Origin: Thermohalobaculum sp039028795
GTDB lineage: Bacteria > Pseudomonadota > Alphaproteobacteria > Rhodobacterales > Rhodobacteraceae
Assembly: GCA_039028795.1 (NCBI GenBank)
Contig: JBCCHJ010000014.1
Coordinates: forward strand, 41,088-105,087
Reading direction: 5' to 3'
Length of the DNA: 64,000 nucleotides
How positions within the stretch are numbered: position 1 is the stretch's first letter; every line of letters begins with the position of its first letter. A program made the position numbers and the translations under genes. Shown one piece after another: positions 53,082 to 62,625 of this stretch. The notes under the pieces were generated by a model, which did not search any database, was not told the origin of the DNA, and saw only the letters and a program-made list of their open reading frames with translations.

Positions 53082-54593
53082 TTACAAAAGCTGTTGGGCG
53101 GCCTGGCCCAGCGATTTTTCCGGGCGTGAAATCATATATCGCGTAACCCAGATCAGCCGCTCTTCCGCGCGGGTGATCGCGACATAAGCCAGACGCTTCC
53201 AAAGCTCCAGCCCCGCCTCTTCCGCCCCGGACCGGGCCGCGGCAAAAAGATCTGGCGCGAAGACTTGAACCTCGGGCCATTGCGAGCCCTGGCCTTTATG
53301 AATGGTACAGGCCGCACCGTGCAGGAACAATGCACCCGACCGTGCGGCGGAAATGACAATGGGCTCTTCTTCATCCGGGCTTTCGATCTGGATGATCGAG
53401 GCCACCGAAATCCCCGGCTCTTCCGTTCCCAGGATGTTGACGCGGGAAAACCCAGGCTTTCGCCCCGGCCCCAGATAAGTCGATTGCGCGCCTTTGATCA
53501 GCCCGCGGGCTTCCAGATCCATGCGCTGCTTGCGTTGTTTCAACGGCAGCTCCAGGCCGTCGCAGATCAGCGGCTCGCCCGGCACCAGTTCGCGTTCCGG
53601 GCAGGCATGGGCGGCACGGAAGGCTTTGATCAGCCGCATGCGCGTTTTGTTGCGCCAGACAAGGACAGGGCTGTCCGTCATAAGATCCGCGTCGGCCCGT
53701 TCGGCGATGACCACCCGATCATCATTTCGGGCGGCATCGCGCACGGCGTCTTCGAATTCGCCAAATTGCAGGCCACGCTGGCCCAGCAGATGCGCCAGGT
53801 CCAGGATCGGGTTGTCTGCGGCCTGACGGTGGATCCGGGCCAGTTCCTGCTTCGAATCGTCCGGCAACGTGTCGAACACCATCGCGCCCCGGGACCCGAC
53901 GGGGGCCAACTGCGCGGGATCACCGAACAAGACGATCAGACCGAAGATCTCTTTCAGATCCTCCAGCGCAGCTTCATCCAGCATCGAGCCTTCGTCGACC
54001 AGCGCGATATCCAGCGGCTCGTCCCGGCGCTTCCAGCCGGTGATAAAGTCCGCGCCCCGCAGGCCGATGGCAGCAAAGGCGCCAGGCACGGAGGGCTGGT
54101 CTTGGTAGAACTTCATCGCCCGGTCCAGGGCCTCTTCAGCCAGGCCTTCGACCTTGGGGCGGGCCGTGCGCTCACCATCCAGCCATTCCGCCAGCTTTTC
54201 ATATTCTGGGTCGTAGACCGGGGTGTAGATGATCCGGTGGATCGTCGTCGCGGGGACGCCCTTGTTGCGCAGGACCGAGGCCGCTTTGTTAGTTGGCGCC
54301 AGCACGGCATAGGACCGGCGATTGTGCTTTTTCGACGGCTCCCAATCCGGACGGATCGCGGCCAATCCCATTTCCTGCAACCGATGCGCCAACTCGGCCA
54401 GAAGCACCGTCTTACCGGACCCGGCCTTGCCCATAATGGCCAGAACCTTCGACGGCCCTGCGTGCTCATCGCGCTTGCTTGAATCCCCTGCAGCAAGATC
54501 GATCCCATACCCGGACAGCGCCTGGGAAACCGCATCCCAGGCCGCGGTCTGATCAGCCGAGAATTCAACGGATGTGCGTTCAGGTTCGAACAT
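53082..54593 (-). CDS. RecD-like superfamily 1 helicase
   Basis: 503-aa ATP-dependent helicase of the RecD/AAA_30 type. Walker A GKAGSGKT, motif Ia APTNKAA, Walker B ALVDEGSM, motif III FGDPAQLAPVG and C-terminal UvrD-like motifs (TIHKGQGSQWPEV, VAITRAEERL). No nuclease domain. Probably a DNA-processing enzyme acting alone; common in Rhodobacterales. Confidence 0.88.
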   Translation of the reverse strand: MFEPERTSVEFSADQTAAWDAVSQALSGYGIDLAAGDSSKRDEHAGPSKVLAIMGKAGSGKTVLLAELAHRLQEMGLAAIRPDWEPSKKHNRRSYAVLAPTNKAASVLRNKGVPATTIHRIIYTPVYDPEYEKLAEWLDGERTARPKVEGLAEEALDRAMKFYQDQPSVPGAFAAIGLRGADFITGWKRRDEPLDIALVDEGSMLDEAALEDLKEIFGLIVLFGDPAQLAPVGSRGAMVFDTLPDDSKQELARIHRQAADNPILDLAHLLGQRGLQFGEFEDAVRDAARNDDRVVIAERADADLMTDSPVLVWRNKTRMRLIKAFRAAHACPERELVPGEPLICDGLELPLKQRKQRMDLEARGLIKGAQSTYLGPGRKPGFSRVNILGTEEPGISVASIIQIESPDEEEPIVISAARSGALFLHGAACTIHKGQGSQWPEVQVFAPDLFAAARSGAEEAGLELWKRLAYVAITRAEERLIWVTRYMISRPEKSLGQAAQQLL

Positions 54594-54772
54594 GGGCCTT
54601 GCCTAGGCCATCCAGGTTCGGCACGCCAGAGCCGATTTGGCGATGCCATGCGGCAAACGCGAGCGGCGCGGCTGGAGCCTCTCGCTGGCGGTTCAGATCT
54701 GATTGCAGCCGAATTTTGTTTCGCAAGGCGCGCCATTAAGGCACGCCCCGCAGTTCGTGCACGGCCGGGTGG

Positions 54773-57181
54773 TCAGGCGGCAGCACTCTTCGCCTGATTG
54801 CTCAACTCGGTCAAATCCCGCATCAGCGCACTGAAGGCAAGCGCATACTGTCTGGTCAACTGCTGTTTCGAATCCGTGCGCCAAGTCCGCAGTGGTTCGA
54901 TAGCGGCCTGCTTTTCTTTCTTTCCTTCCGCAGTTTGCGGATTGAAGGCGAACAGGTCTTCCGCATACTTCCGAGCCGCCTCGTCGACGGCCTTATTGAT
55001 CTCATTTGCGACCGACTTCGTGACGACGTCGAGGTTCCTGCTATTGATCACATTTTGGACGTTGGCAAAGACTCCACCTAAATCGACGCCTGATTTGAAC
55101 TGAGCATTCAGAGTATCGTATTCTTCCTGAGTTCTGTTCAGCACGGTCGTGAATGGCAGGACCTTTGCATCGATCTGCTTGATCAGGGCGTCATGGTCCT
55201 GCTTGCTACGACGTTCAAACTCGGCTTTTGCTTCGGTGCACTTTGAGATCTCTGCGTCGATCTGGTCGGTACCTTCCACAAAACCGCCGATGTTCTTCAG
55301 TTTTTCGACCAACGAATCGGCAACCGCTTCTTTCAGCTTTTTGTTTGTCGCCTCTTTTTCCGCCACCCAGGCTGTCAGCTGTTCCTTTTGAATCAGCCTG
55401 TTGTCTTCAACGAAACGAAGATTTTCAGCGTTTTTCATTTCCTTGGGCAATAAAGGATCCATCGATTCGTATAGTTTTTTGATGCTGCCTTTGTTATATT
55501 CCAGAATATTATTGGATTCCTGCTCGATCTTGGCGGACAGTTCTTTGATCGACTTGGCCAACTGCGCCTCGTCCACAGTTCCAACGGATTCCAAAATCTT
55601 ATCGTACGCGGATTCGAACTCAGCCTTCTTGTTGCGGAACGTGCTTCTGATCTCGACATCGATCTTTTTGGTACTGGCTTCCAGCAACTTCTTCAGCTTT
55701 AGACCGTTCTTGAGATTGCTTTTGTCGGTTTCGTCCGGCACGTACTCGCCGCTAACGTAGTCGTCATAGAATGCGTCCGAGTTTGTGGAATCGGTTGAAT
55801 CTGTCCGCTCCAATACAGGTGGCTGGGTGGCCTCTAGCCCGGCTTTCGCGCGCCAGCCGTCCATAAGCTGATCGATAACGTCCACGTAGGATTCAGTCAG
55901 GCGTTTCCTCTCTGCATCCAGTCCCGCCATGGCCGTCTTGCCTTGCTGGGCGGCGCTCTGCAATCCTTGGCTTGAAGCGTCGTATTGCAATTGCTTGACC
56001 TGATGGATCGGACCCGAAGTCCAGCTGGTTTCCAGAACCTTGTGCGCCTTGGTCAATGCTTCGCTGCCGTCCAGATCGTCGATCAGTGATTTATGTTGCC
56101 CGGCGTCAAGATTATCCTGATCCAGCGCGCCGTATTTCTTCTTCAGCGCAGCAACCATCCCGGCAAGGCCGCTTTCGACCTTTTTGATCTGCGCGTCGGT
56201 TTGTTTCTGAATTTGCGATAGCTGTGCCTCGACCTCTGCGGATCTCTGGGCCAATTGCTTTTGCATCGCCGCGGCACCTTCGGCGGTGTTCATATTATCG
56301 TTTCCGCCTTCTGCGTTCCTTTTTGCGATCGCGACTGCCCGCGCGATGACCCGCAGCAGATCGACCATCCACTGTTCGCCATCATAGGTTTTGCTGCCCC
56401 GGGAATAAGACTTTTGAACCTTTGCGCGGATCTTTCCTTTGAGCGGCGCCATGAAACGCATGAACTCTCGATGTACCATCGACGCAGTATCCAGATCGTA
56501 CCGCCGACCGTCAGGCATACCGTCAACGGTGCAATAAATGCCCACGCTGCTGTAAAGCTTCATAAAGGCGCCCAATAACACTCCACGCGATCCGTTCTTC
56601 GCGCCGGGTGCACCATCAATGAAGTCCGGACACCGGTCGACAAACCATTTGCCACCATTGCTGAACAACTTCTTGGCGATATCCGGATCTTTGGCGCCGG
56701 CAAGCTTTTTGACGTCTTCGTATGGAGCTGACTCACGCTGCTCCCTGTCAATCTTGAGGGCCATCTCTTCTTTAAGCTGCTCTTCCTCAAGCGAAAGCTT
56801 TTCGTCCTTTTTATTTCCTTCTTTAAATTTATCTAGATATTCACTTCCTGATATGACCAATTTATTTAATAGATCGCGACTTATTTTGAAGAATTCTTTT
56901 TCATCACCGCTCGATTTTTTAAATTCATCGTTCATATAATTAATAATTTCTTGGAAATTTGTTAGCGCCTCCTCGTACTCAGATAGCTTATTGGCGTCAT
57001 ATGAATCATTCTTTTCAGCTTTAAAATCGAAACTATCCTGCAAAGTGGCAACTTTTTTTATTAGCAATATAGCCTTTTTTCGATCAGAATCCTTTTTAAA
57101 GGCCGGTGCGTTGTCGCTAAACCAGTCCTTATTGAAAAATTTATTCCTGATTTCACTTTCACTCTTTTTTTTGAACGGCAT
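54773..57181 (-). CDS. Large lysine-rich coiled-coil orphan protein
   Basis: 802-aa protein with no family recognised, no signal peptide and no membrane helix. AAGGA precedes the ATG. Composition is Lys/Glu/Ala-rich, with likely coiled coils at about 290-360 and 490-640 and a possible globular part at 180-260 with several Cys/Trp (GKWFVDRCPDFIDG). The first 400 bp of the gene are markedly AT-rich compared with the rest. It sits between a helicase and an ABC exporter. Could be a secreted or structural effector; that is a guess. Confidence 0.7.
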   Translation of the reverse strand: MPFKKKSESEIRNKFFNKDWFSDNAPAFKKDSDRKKAILLIKKVATLQDSFDFKAEKNDSYDANKLSEYEEALTNFQEIINYMNDEFKKSSGDEKEFFKISRDLLNKLVISGSEYLDKFKEGNKKDEKLSLEEEQLKEEMALKIDREQRESAPYEDVKKLAGAKDPDIAKKLFSNGGKWFVDRCPDFIDGAPGAKNGSRGVLLGAFMKLYSSVGIYCTVDGMPDGRRYDLDTASMVHREFMRFMAPLKGKIRAKVQKSYSRGSKTYDGEQWMVDLLRVIARAVAIAKRNAEGGNDNMNTAEGAAAMQKQLAQRSAEVEAQLSQIQKQTDAQIKKVESGLAGMVAALKKKYGALDQDNLDAGQHKSLIDDLDGSEALTKAHKVLETSWTSGPIHQVKQLQYDASSQGLQSAAQQGKTAMAGLDAERKRLTESYVDVIDQLMDGWRAKAGLEATQPPVLERTDSTDSTNSDAFYDDYVSGEYVPDETDKSNLKNGLKLKKLLEASTKKIDVEIRSTFRNKKAEFESAYDKILESVGTVDEAQLAKSIKELSAKIEQESNNILEYNKGSIKKLYESMDPLLPKEMKNAENLRFVEDNRLIQKEQLTAWVAEKEATNKKLKEAVADSLVEKLKNIGGFVEGTDQIDAEISKCTEAKAEFERRSKQDHDALIKQIDAKVLPFTTVLNRTQEEYDTLNAQFKSGVDLGGVFANVQNVINSRNLDVVTKSVANEINKAVDEAARKYAEDLFAFNPQTAEGKKEKQAAIEPLRTWRTDSKQQLTRQYALAFSALMRDLTELSNQAKSAAA

Positions 57182-57205
57182 TTTCTCATCCTTCGCACTT
57201 CGGAC

Positions 57206-57225
57206 TGCGGCTCATCTGAGCCGCA
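57206..57225. promoter_or_regulatory. Palindrome upstream of the coiled-coil orphan gene
   Basis: TGCGGCTCA-TC-TGAGCCGCA, a 9-bp inverted repeat 25 bp before the ATG of the 802-aa gene. Could be an operator or a leader hairpin. The rest of the 296-bp stretch to 57477 shows nothing supportable. Confidence 0.45.
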
Positions 57226-57477
57226 CTACGTTTCAATCGGCTCCCAGAGCAGGGGTGTTGGATCCGGACGCAAAATCAGGGTTTGGCAATGGAAGTTCAA
57301 TGGATGAGAGTCTCAATCTTCGTGTGTTCTTCCCGGGCGCAGATGGGCAAGAATCGGGTTGGGGTCGATTAAGGTTGGTCTTTCAGGTGAACGGGATCTC
57401 TGCCAGCTAAGGGCCCTGGAGAGAGCGTCGAGGCAAATGCTGCAACTCTTGTCAGCAGGACCGCCACAGGCCCTGCT

Positions 57478-59277
57478 CTAAAGCCCGCCATTGGTGAACT
57501 GCAGTTCGGAAAGCCGCCCGTAAAGCCCGCCTTCGGCAACGAGATCGTCGTGGGTACCGGTCGCCACGACACGGCCTTCATCCAGCACAATGATCCTGTC
57601 GGCGCGTTTTACAGTCGACAACCGGTGGGCGATCACCAGCGTCGTGCGTCCGGCGGACAGTGCGTCAACCGCCTGCTGCACCGCGCGTTCAGATTCAGCA
57701 TCCAAGGCAGACGTCGCCTCGTCCAACAGCAAAAGCGGCGCATCCCGAAGGATTGCCCGGGCAATCGCGATGCGTTGTTTCTGGCCACCGGACAACAGCA
57801 CCCCGCGTTCCCCCAGCCAGGCGTCATATCCATCCGGCATTTCCTGGATGAAGTCATGGGCAGCGGCGGCCTTGGCGGCCGCCTCGACCTCGGCATCGGA
57901 CGCATCAGGTTTGCCGAAAAGAATGTTTGCCCGAACGGTATCGGCGAAGATCACCGGCTCTTGCGGAACGAGGGCCATCAATCCGCGCAGATCATTGAGC
58001 CCGATCCGGTTGATCGGCACGCCGTCCAGCAAGATCTGGCCTTTTTCGGGATCATAGAACCTGAGCAGCATCTGCAGGACCGTGGTCTTGCCAGCGCCCG
58101 AAGGTCCGACCAGTGCCACCGTCTGACCGGGCGCGACATCGAAGGTCACGTCGAACAACGCAGGACGGTCGGGACGGGTATCGTAGGTGAAGCTGACGCC
58201 CTGCAGACTGATCGCGCCTTCAGCGGGTGTCGCTGGCTGCACCGGATCATCCGGTTCTGAAATCGGGTTTGTCATGGACAGCAATTCGACGAGCCGCTCG
58301 GTTGCGCCCGCGGCGCGCTGCAGTTCGCCCCAAACTTCGCTAAGCGCTCCGACCGCGCCTGCGGTGATGACCGCATAGACGACGAACTGCGCCATTTCCC
58401 CCGGGCTCATACGCTCTGCGATTACATCGCGCGCTCCCAACCAAACGATGCCGACAATGCCAGAAAAAATCAGGAAGATCACAATGGCCGTCAACCACGC
58501 GCGCGCCCTGATCCGTGCATTCGCCGCGTCGTAGGCGGCTTCGACCCGGTCTGCGAACTTTGATTGCGACCTGGCGGTATGCGTCATCGCCTGCACCGTC
58601 GGCGCGGCCTGCAAAACCTCGCCCGCCATGCTGGCGCTGTCGGCAATCAGGTCCTGGCTGATCCGGCTTAATCGCCGGACGCGCCGGCCCAGCACCAGTA
58701 TCGGGCCCAGCACCAGAGGAACCAGAAGAAGTGTCAGCAGTGTGAGCTTTGCCGAAGTGATCAAGAGCATCACGATCCCGCCGATCAGCAACAAGATATT
58801 GCGCAGCGCGACCGAGGCGGTTGATCCAACAACAGTTTGCACGACGGAGGTGTCAGTGGTCAGACGGGTCAGCACCTCGGCCGTCATCAAGCGTTCGTAG
58901 AAGCCGGGGCTCATGGAAACAACGTGGGCAAAGACGCCGGATCGCAGATCGGCGATGACCCGTTCGCCCAGGCGGCTGACCAGGTAGAACCGCAAGGCCG
59001 TTGCCACTGCCAGCGCCGCTGCAACACCTATGAAGGCAAAGAAGTACTGATCAATCAGCTGATAGTCGGCTTCCAGCAGACCATCGATGATTCGCCGGAA
59101 AGCCATCGGCAGCGACAAGGTCAGCGCCGCCGCTGCGATTAGGGCCAGACCAACCCCGATCACCGTGCCGCGATAGGGGCGTATATACGGCATCATACCC
59201 CGCAGCGGTGCAATCCGTGCGGACTTTGCCCTGGCGTCAGGCGACGAGAGATCGGTTGGTGCCTGTGGTGGTGCCAC
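57478..59277 (-). CDS. MsbA/LmrA-type ABC exporter
   Basis: 599-aa half-transporter: six-helix membrane domain (residues 35-330) and ATPase with Walker A GPSGAGKTT, signature LLSGGQKQRIA and Walker B LLLDEATSALD. Homodimeric exporter of lipids or drugs. The proline-rich N-terminus precedes the first helix. Nothing ties it to a substrate. Confidence 0.92.
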   Translation of the reverse strand: MAPPQAPTDLSSPDARAKSARIAPLRGMMPYIRPYRGTVIGVGLALIAAAALTLSLPMAFRRIIDGLLEADYQLIDQYFFAFIGVAAALAVATALRFYLVSRLGERVIADLRSGVFAHVVSMSPGFYERLMTAEVLTRLTTDTSVVQTVVGSTASVALRNILLLIGGIVMLLITSAKLTLLTLLLVPLVLGPILVLGRRVRRLSRISQDLIADSASMAGEVLQAAPTVQAMTHTARSQSKFADRVEAAYDAANARIRARAWLTAIVIFLIFSGIVGIVWLGARDVIAERMSPGEMAQFVVYAVITAGAVGALSEVWGELQRAAGATERLVELLSMTNPISEPDDPVQPATPAEGAISLQGVSFTYDTRPDRPALFDVTFDVAPGQTVALVGPSGAGKTTVLQMLLRFYDPEKGQILLDGVPINRIGLNDLRGLMALVPQEPVIFADTVRANILFGKPDASDAEVEAAAKAAAAHDFIQEMPDGYDAWLGERGVLLSGGQKQRIAIARAILRDAPLLLLDEATSALDAESERAVQQAVDALSAGRTTLVIAHRLSTVKRADRIIVLDEGRVVATGTHDDLVAEGGLYGRLSELQFTNGGL

Positions 59278-59461
59278 GTCTGTGCCCCTTGATTCAGGCA
59301 GTCTGTTAGCAAACGCCCGGGCCGCGCCTCAAGCGGCCCGCCGCCGCAGGACGTCCCGTCGCAGGCCATGCTAATGTCCTGTTTTCGACAGCAATAGTCG
59401 AGTCCGCCGCAGAAAGCTCATCGGCTTTCAGTCAGAGTGAAGTTTCTTTCTTGGAATCCCA

Positions 59462-60700
59462 ATGCGCCTGATCATTTCATTTGCGGCACTCTTCCTTTCA
59501 GCCGTCCTAATTCAACTGGGCTCGGGGTCTCTGGGTCCACTGGATGCACTGTCTGGTGCGCAGTTGGGCTGGACCACGCCTGAAATAGGGCTGTTGGGAT
59601 CCGCCCATTTTGCCGGCTTCTTTGCCGGGTGTTGGGCGATGCCCAGACTGATCGGCTTCGCCGGTCACTCGCGCGCGTTCGCGGTCGGCGCGATGATCGG
59701 CGCCATCGGCGTGATCATGCACCCTATCCTGCAGGGGCCAGTGGAGTGGGCGGCGTTGCGCACGCTGAGCGGTTTTTCCATCGCCGGGTGCTACACGGTG
59801 ATCGAAACCTGGCTGCAGGCGAAAATGGAAAGCGCCAGCCGGGGGCGTGTCTTCGGCATATATCGTTTCGTGGATCTGACTGGTGCGATCGGGGCGCAGG
59901 CTTTGATCGCCGTGTTGGAGCCAGCGGCATATGTTTCCTACAACATCATCGCAATCCTCTGCTGTCTATGCCTATTGCCATTGGCGTTGACCCGGCAGGT
60001 CCCGCCGGTTCTGGACCACCCGCCAACCTTGAGACCAGTGGCGGCCTGGAATGTGTCACCACTGGCCTGCTTTGCCATCGTCATCGCCGGTGTCACCGGC
60101 GCGAGTTTCCGGATGGTCGGTCCAATTTTTGGGATTGAATACGACCTGACGACCGAACAGATCGCGGCCTTCCTGATCGCCGCCGTGATCGGCGCGGCTT
60201 TGGCACAGCTTCCGATCGGGTGGATGGCGGATAAGTTTGACCGTCGCTGGGTGCTGAACGCCATGTCGATTGCGGCGATCCTGGTCTGCGCCAGCATAAC
60301 TCTGTTTATGGGACCGGGCGATGCCTGGGGCCTGATCCTGGCGGCTGGCGGGTTCGGCGCGACCTCGATCACCATCTATTCGGTCGCCGCCGCCCATGCG
60401 AATGACTTTTGCGAGGATAGCTTCCGGGTAGAGTTGAATGCGTCGCTGATCTTTTTCTATTCGCTGGGGGCAATTACAGCGCCGTTGGGCGCTGCCAAAA
60501 TTATCGAAAGCATCGGGCCGTCGGGACTGTTTTGGTTTATCGCGGCAGCGCATCTGGCGCTGGTCGCGTTCACGCTCTATCGTATGACCCGGCGCGCGAC
60601 CGCGACAGCAACACCCTATCGTTATCTACCCAGGACCTCGATGGTGCTGGAACGGCTTTGGCGGCGCCACAACGATGCAAACGGAGACGACAGGTCATGA
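59462..60700 (+). CDS. MFS transporter (YcaD-like)
   Basis: 412-aa twelve-helix major facilitator. The first helix and the loop motif SAHFAGFFAGCWAMPRLIGFAGH resemble the YcaD/YfkF branch. Stop overlaps the GST start by 4 bp (ATGA). Substrate unknown. Confidence 0.9.
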   Translation: MRLIISFAALFLSAVLIQLGSGSLGPLDALSGAQLGWTTPEIGLLGSAHFAGFFAGCWAMPRLIGFAGHSRAFAVGAMIGAIGVIMHPILQGPVEWAALRTLSGFSIAGCYTVIETWLQAKMESASRGRVFGIYRFVDLTGAIGAQALIAVLEPAAYVSYNIIAILCCLCLLPLALTRQVPPVLDHPPTLRPVAAWNVSPLACFAIVIAGVTGASFRMVGPIFGIEYDLTTEQIAAFLIAAVIGAALAQLPIGWMADKFDRRWVLNAMSIAAILVCASITLFMGPGDAWGLILAAGGFGATSITIYSVAAAHANDFCEDSFRVELNASLIFFYSLGAITAPLGAAKIIESIGPSGLFWFIAAAHLALVAFTLYRMTRRATATATPYRYLPRTSMVLERLWRRHNDANGDDRS

Positions 60701-61299
60701 AGCTCTACTACTCCCCCTTATCCCCGTACGTCCGCAAAGTGAGGGTTGTGGCCCATGAGTTGGGACTGGATGATCAAATTGAACTGGTCGACCGCCCGAC
60801 GACGCCGCTGGATCCCAACGATGAAGTCATAGACGCGAACCCACTGGGCCGGATCCCGGCCCTGGTGACGGCGGATCAGGGCACCTTGATGGACAGCCGC
60901 GTGATCTGCCGGTACCTGAACCATCTGGCTGGTGGGACGCTTTACGGTACGGAGGGAGAAGAGTTCCGGGTGATTGCGCGCGAGGCGTTGGCAGAAGGCA
61001 TGATCGATTCCGCGCTGCTGGCGGCATACGAGCGGCGCATGCGGCCCGAAGAGATGCATTTCGAACCCTGGGTCGATGGGCAATTGGCGAAGGCGCGCCG
61101 CGCGCTGCAGGCCTTCGATGCGCGGGTTGACGAGTTGTCAGGGCCGCTTGGTATCGATCAGATCGCCCTGGGCTGCGGCATCGGGTATATCGACTTTCGT
61201 CATGGCACCCTAGGCTGGCGCGAAGGGTGCCAAAAGCTGGATGCCTGGTACGAGAAGTTCGCCCAGCGGCCATCCATGCAGGCGACAAAGCCGGAGTAA
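60697..61299 (+). CDS. Glutathione S-transferase family protein
   Basis: 200-aa GST with N-terminal SPLSPYVRKVRVVAHELGL, IPALV cis-Pro loop and MDSRVICRYL glutathione site. ATG 60697 chosen because it gives the family start and couples it to the MFS gene; a longer frame lies within that gene. Confidence 0.9.
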   Translation: MKLYYSPLSPYVRKVRVVAHELGLDDQIELVDRPTTPLDPNDEVIDANPLGRIPALVTADQGTLMDSRVICRYLNHLAGGTLYGTEGEEFRVIAREALAEGMIDSALLAAYERRMRPEEMHFEPWVDGQLAKARRALQAFDARVDELSGPLGIDQIALGCGIGYIDFRHGTLGWREGCQKLDAWYEKFAQRPSMQATKPE

Positions 61300-61310
61300 G
61301 GCCAGAAACG

Positions 61311-61967
61311 CTACAACCGTTTGAAGATTCCAAACCGGCTGTCGCGCCATTGCAGGCGGCGGTCGTCATAGAGCCCGCGCGCCCCGAAGCAGAAGACATA
61401 AGCGCCTTTGCGCATCTGCTCGACAATGCGGTTTTCGAACTGATGTTCTAGTGCCTCATCCTCCAGCGGCCGGTAGAAAAAGATCACGTCATAGCCGGAA
61501 TAGTCGAAGTCCAGGCAATCGGCGACGAAGATTTTCTCGCCCAGACCAAAGCGTTCGCGGCCAAGTGAGATCATCTTCTCGGACAGATCAAAGCCGTGGA
61601 TGTCGAGAAAGTTCATCCGGTCCGTTGCATGCAGCAGGTGCACCAATCGCCCGGTGCCGCAACCGGCGTCGACAAACCTTGCCGGACGGTGCGCAAGTTC
61701 AGGGTGATCAAAATCTGGATCCGCAGCCAGAATTCGCTCCAGCTCGAAAAGCCCTTCGAAGAACTCGTTCAGATCAATCGGGATATAGGCATGAGCCTCG
61801 GGCGAGACCAATTCCTTTTGGGTCCCGCGCAAGGCGATTTCATCATAGGCCGCTTGCAGCATGAACAGGCGGTCCCGGAGATGGCCCAGCCGACCACGCG
61901 CACGGTCAAGCTCACCGAGCGCTTCGTCTAAGCCATCGTCAAATTTGTAATCTTCAGTGCGTTGCAT
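61311..61967 (-). CDS. Class I SAM-dependent methyltransferase
   Basis: 218-aa methyltransferase: motif I FVDAGCGTGRLVHLL, FDLSEKMI and FVADCLDFDYSGYDVIFFYRP. Residues 1-60 form a helical extension (LDRARGRLGHLRDRLFMLQ). Convergent with the GST gene, 11 bp apart. Target unknown. Confidence 0.87.
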   Translation of the reverse strand: MQRTEDYKFDDGLDEALGELDRARGRLGHLRDRLFMLQAAYDEIALRGTQKELVSPEAHAYIPIDLNEFFEGLFELERILAADPDFDHPELAHRPARFVDAGCGTGRLVHLLHATDRMNFLDIHGFDLSEKMISLGRERFGLGEKIFVADCLDFDYSGYDVIFFYRPLEDEALEHQFENRIVEQMRKGAYVFCFGARGLYDDRRLQWRDSRFGIFKRL

Positions 61968-61990
61968 GGCGCTGGTGCTCGATCTTCGGA

Positions 61991-62359
61991 TTACTTCAGC
62001 GAACAGGTGATCTTCACCGTGTTTCCGGATATCTTTGTCGTGATGGCCAGCATGCTCTTCTTACTGACCATTTTATCGCTCATGAATGCGATCGCGTTGT
62101 TCAATTCCGTGACTTCATCTTTGGACGCGTGGTCAACCCGTTTGTAGTCGCTGAAAATGCGGTTCAGATCTTTGGCGCATGCGTCTGCCATTTTCTGCAC
62201 CTTCTTCAGTGCGTCTGTGATGTCGCGTACGACATCTTCTTTGTACTTTTTGCCCTTAATGGATTTGTAATCCTTCGAAGCGTCCAAAATCCTGTCGCGT
62301 TCGGGCTTGGACTTTCCTTCGAACTTCGACACGGCTTTCTTGATCTCGATGGCGGACAT
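61991..62359 (-). CDS. Small lysine-rich helical orphan protein
   Basis: 122-aa soluble, basic, helical protein with no recognised family. AGGAG lies 8 bp before the ATG. C-terminal residues (MLAITTKISGNTVKITC) may form a short beta pair. Same strand as the 389-aa peptidase-like gene 266 bp upstream, so they may be partners. Confidence 0.65.
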   Translation of the reverse strand: MSAIEIKKAVSKFEGKSKPERDRILDASKDYKSIKGKKYKEDVVRDITDALKKVQKMADACAKDLNRIFSDYKRVDHASKDEVTELNNAIAFMSDKMVSKKSMLAITTKISGNTVKITCSLK

Positions 62360-62553
62360 ACGCTTTCTCCTACTTTCAGTTCATTGCGATTAGGGGCGGG
62401 TCGACTTCAGTGAAGTGGGTCGGGACTTCTGTTCGAAATCCTGCAGGCATTTCGCCTACGCGCACCCGCCGATGAGATTGGCTTGGCTCCTCAAAGCATG
62501 ATCACAGTTAAAGGTTTTCGATCGGTGATAGTCTTCTTCGAGAGATTTGTTCT

Positions 62554-62606
62554 GCATGGCCCCGGGTCATTGGGGGAGGGGGAGGGGGGAAGACCCGGGG
62601 CCATGC
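62554..62606 (-). ncRNA. Perfect 15-bp hairpin with pyrimidine-rich loop on the transcript
   Basis: Stem 62554-62568 / 62592-62606 (GCATGGCCCCGGGTC and its exact complement) enclosing a 23-base loop with three G-runs on the plus strand (G5-A-G5-A-G6). On the minus-strand transcript the loop reads C6-U-C5-U-C5, an anti-Shine-Dalgarno-like sequence. It starts 20 bp after the stop of the peptidase-like gene. No U tract follows, so it is not a standard terminator. ncRNA status is a guess. Confidence 0.4.
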
Positions 62607-62625
62607 ACTGGTTCTGCGGAGCCGC

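Noticed and set aside
54693..54884. Short frame with several cysteines antisense to or overlapping the end of the 802-aa gene
   Set aside because: No ribosome site and mostly inside a real gene; looks like chance.
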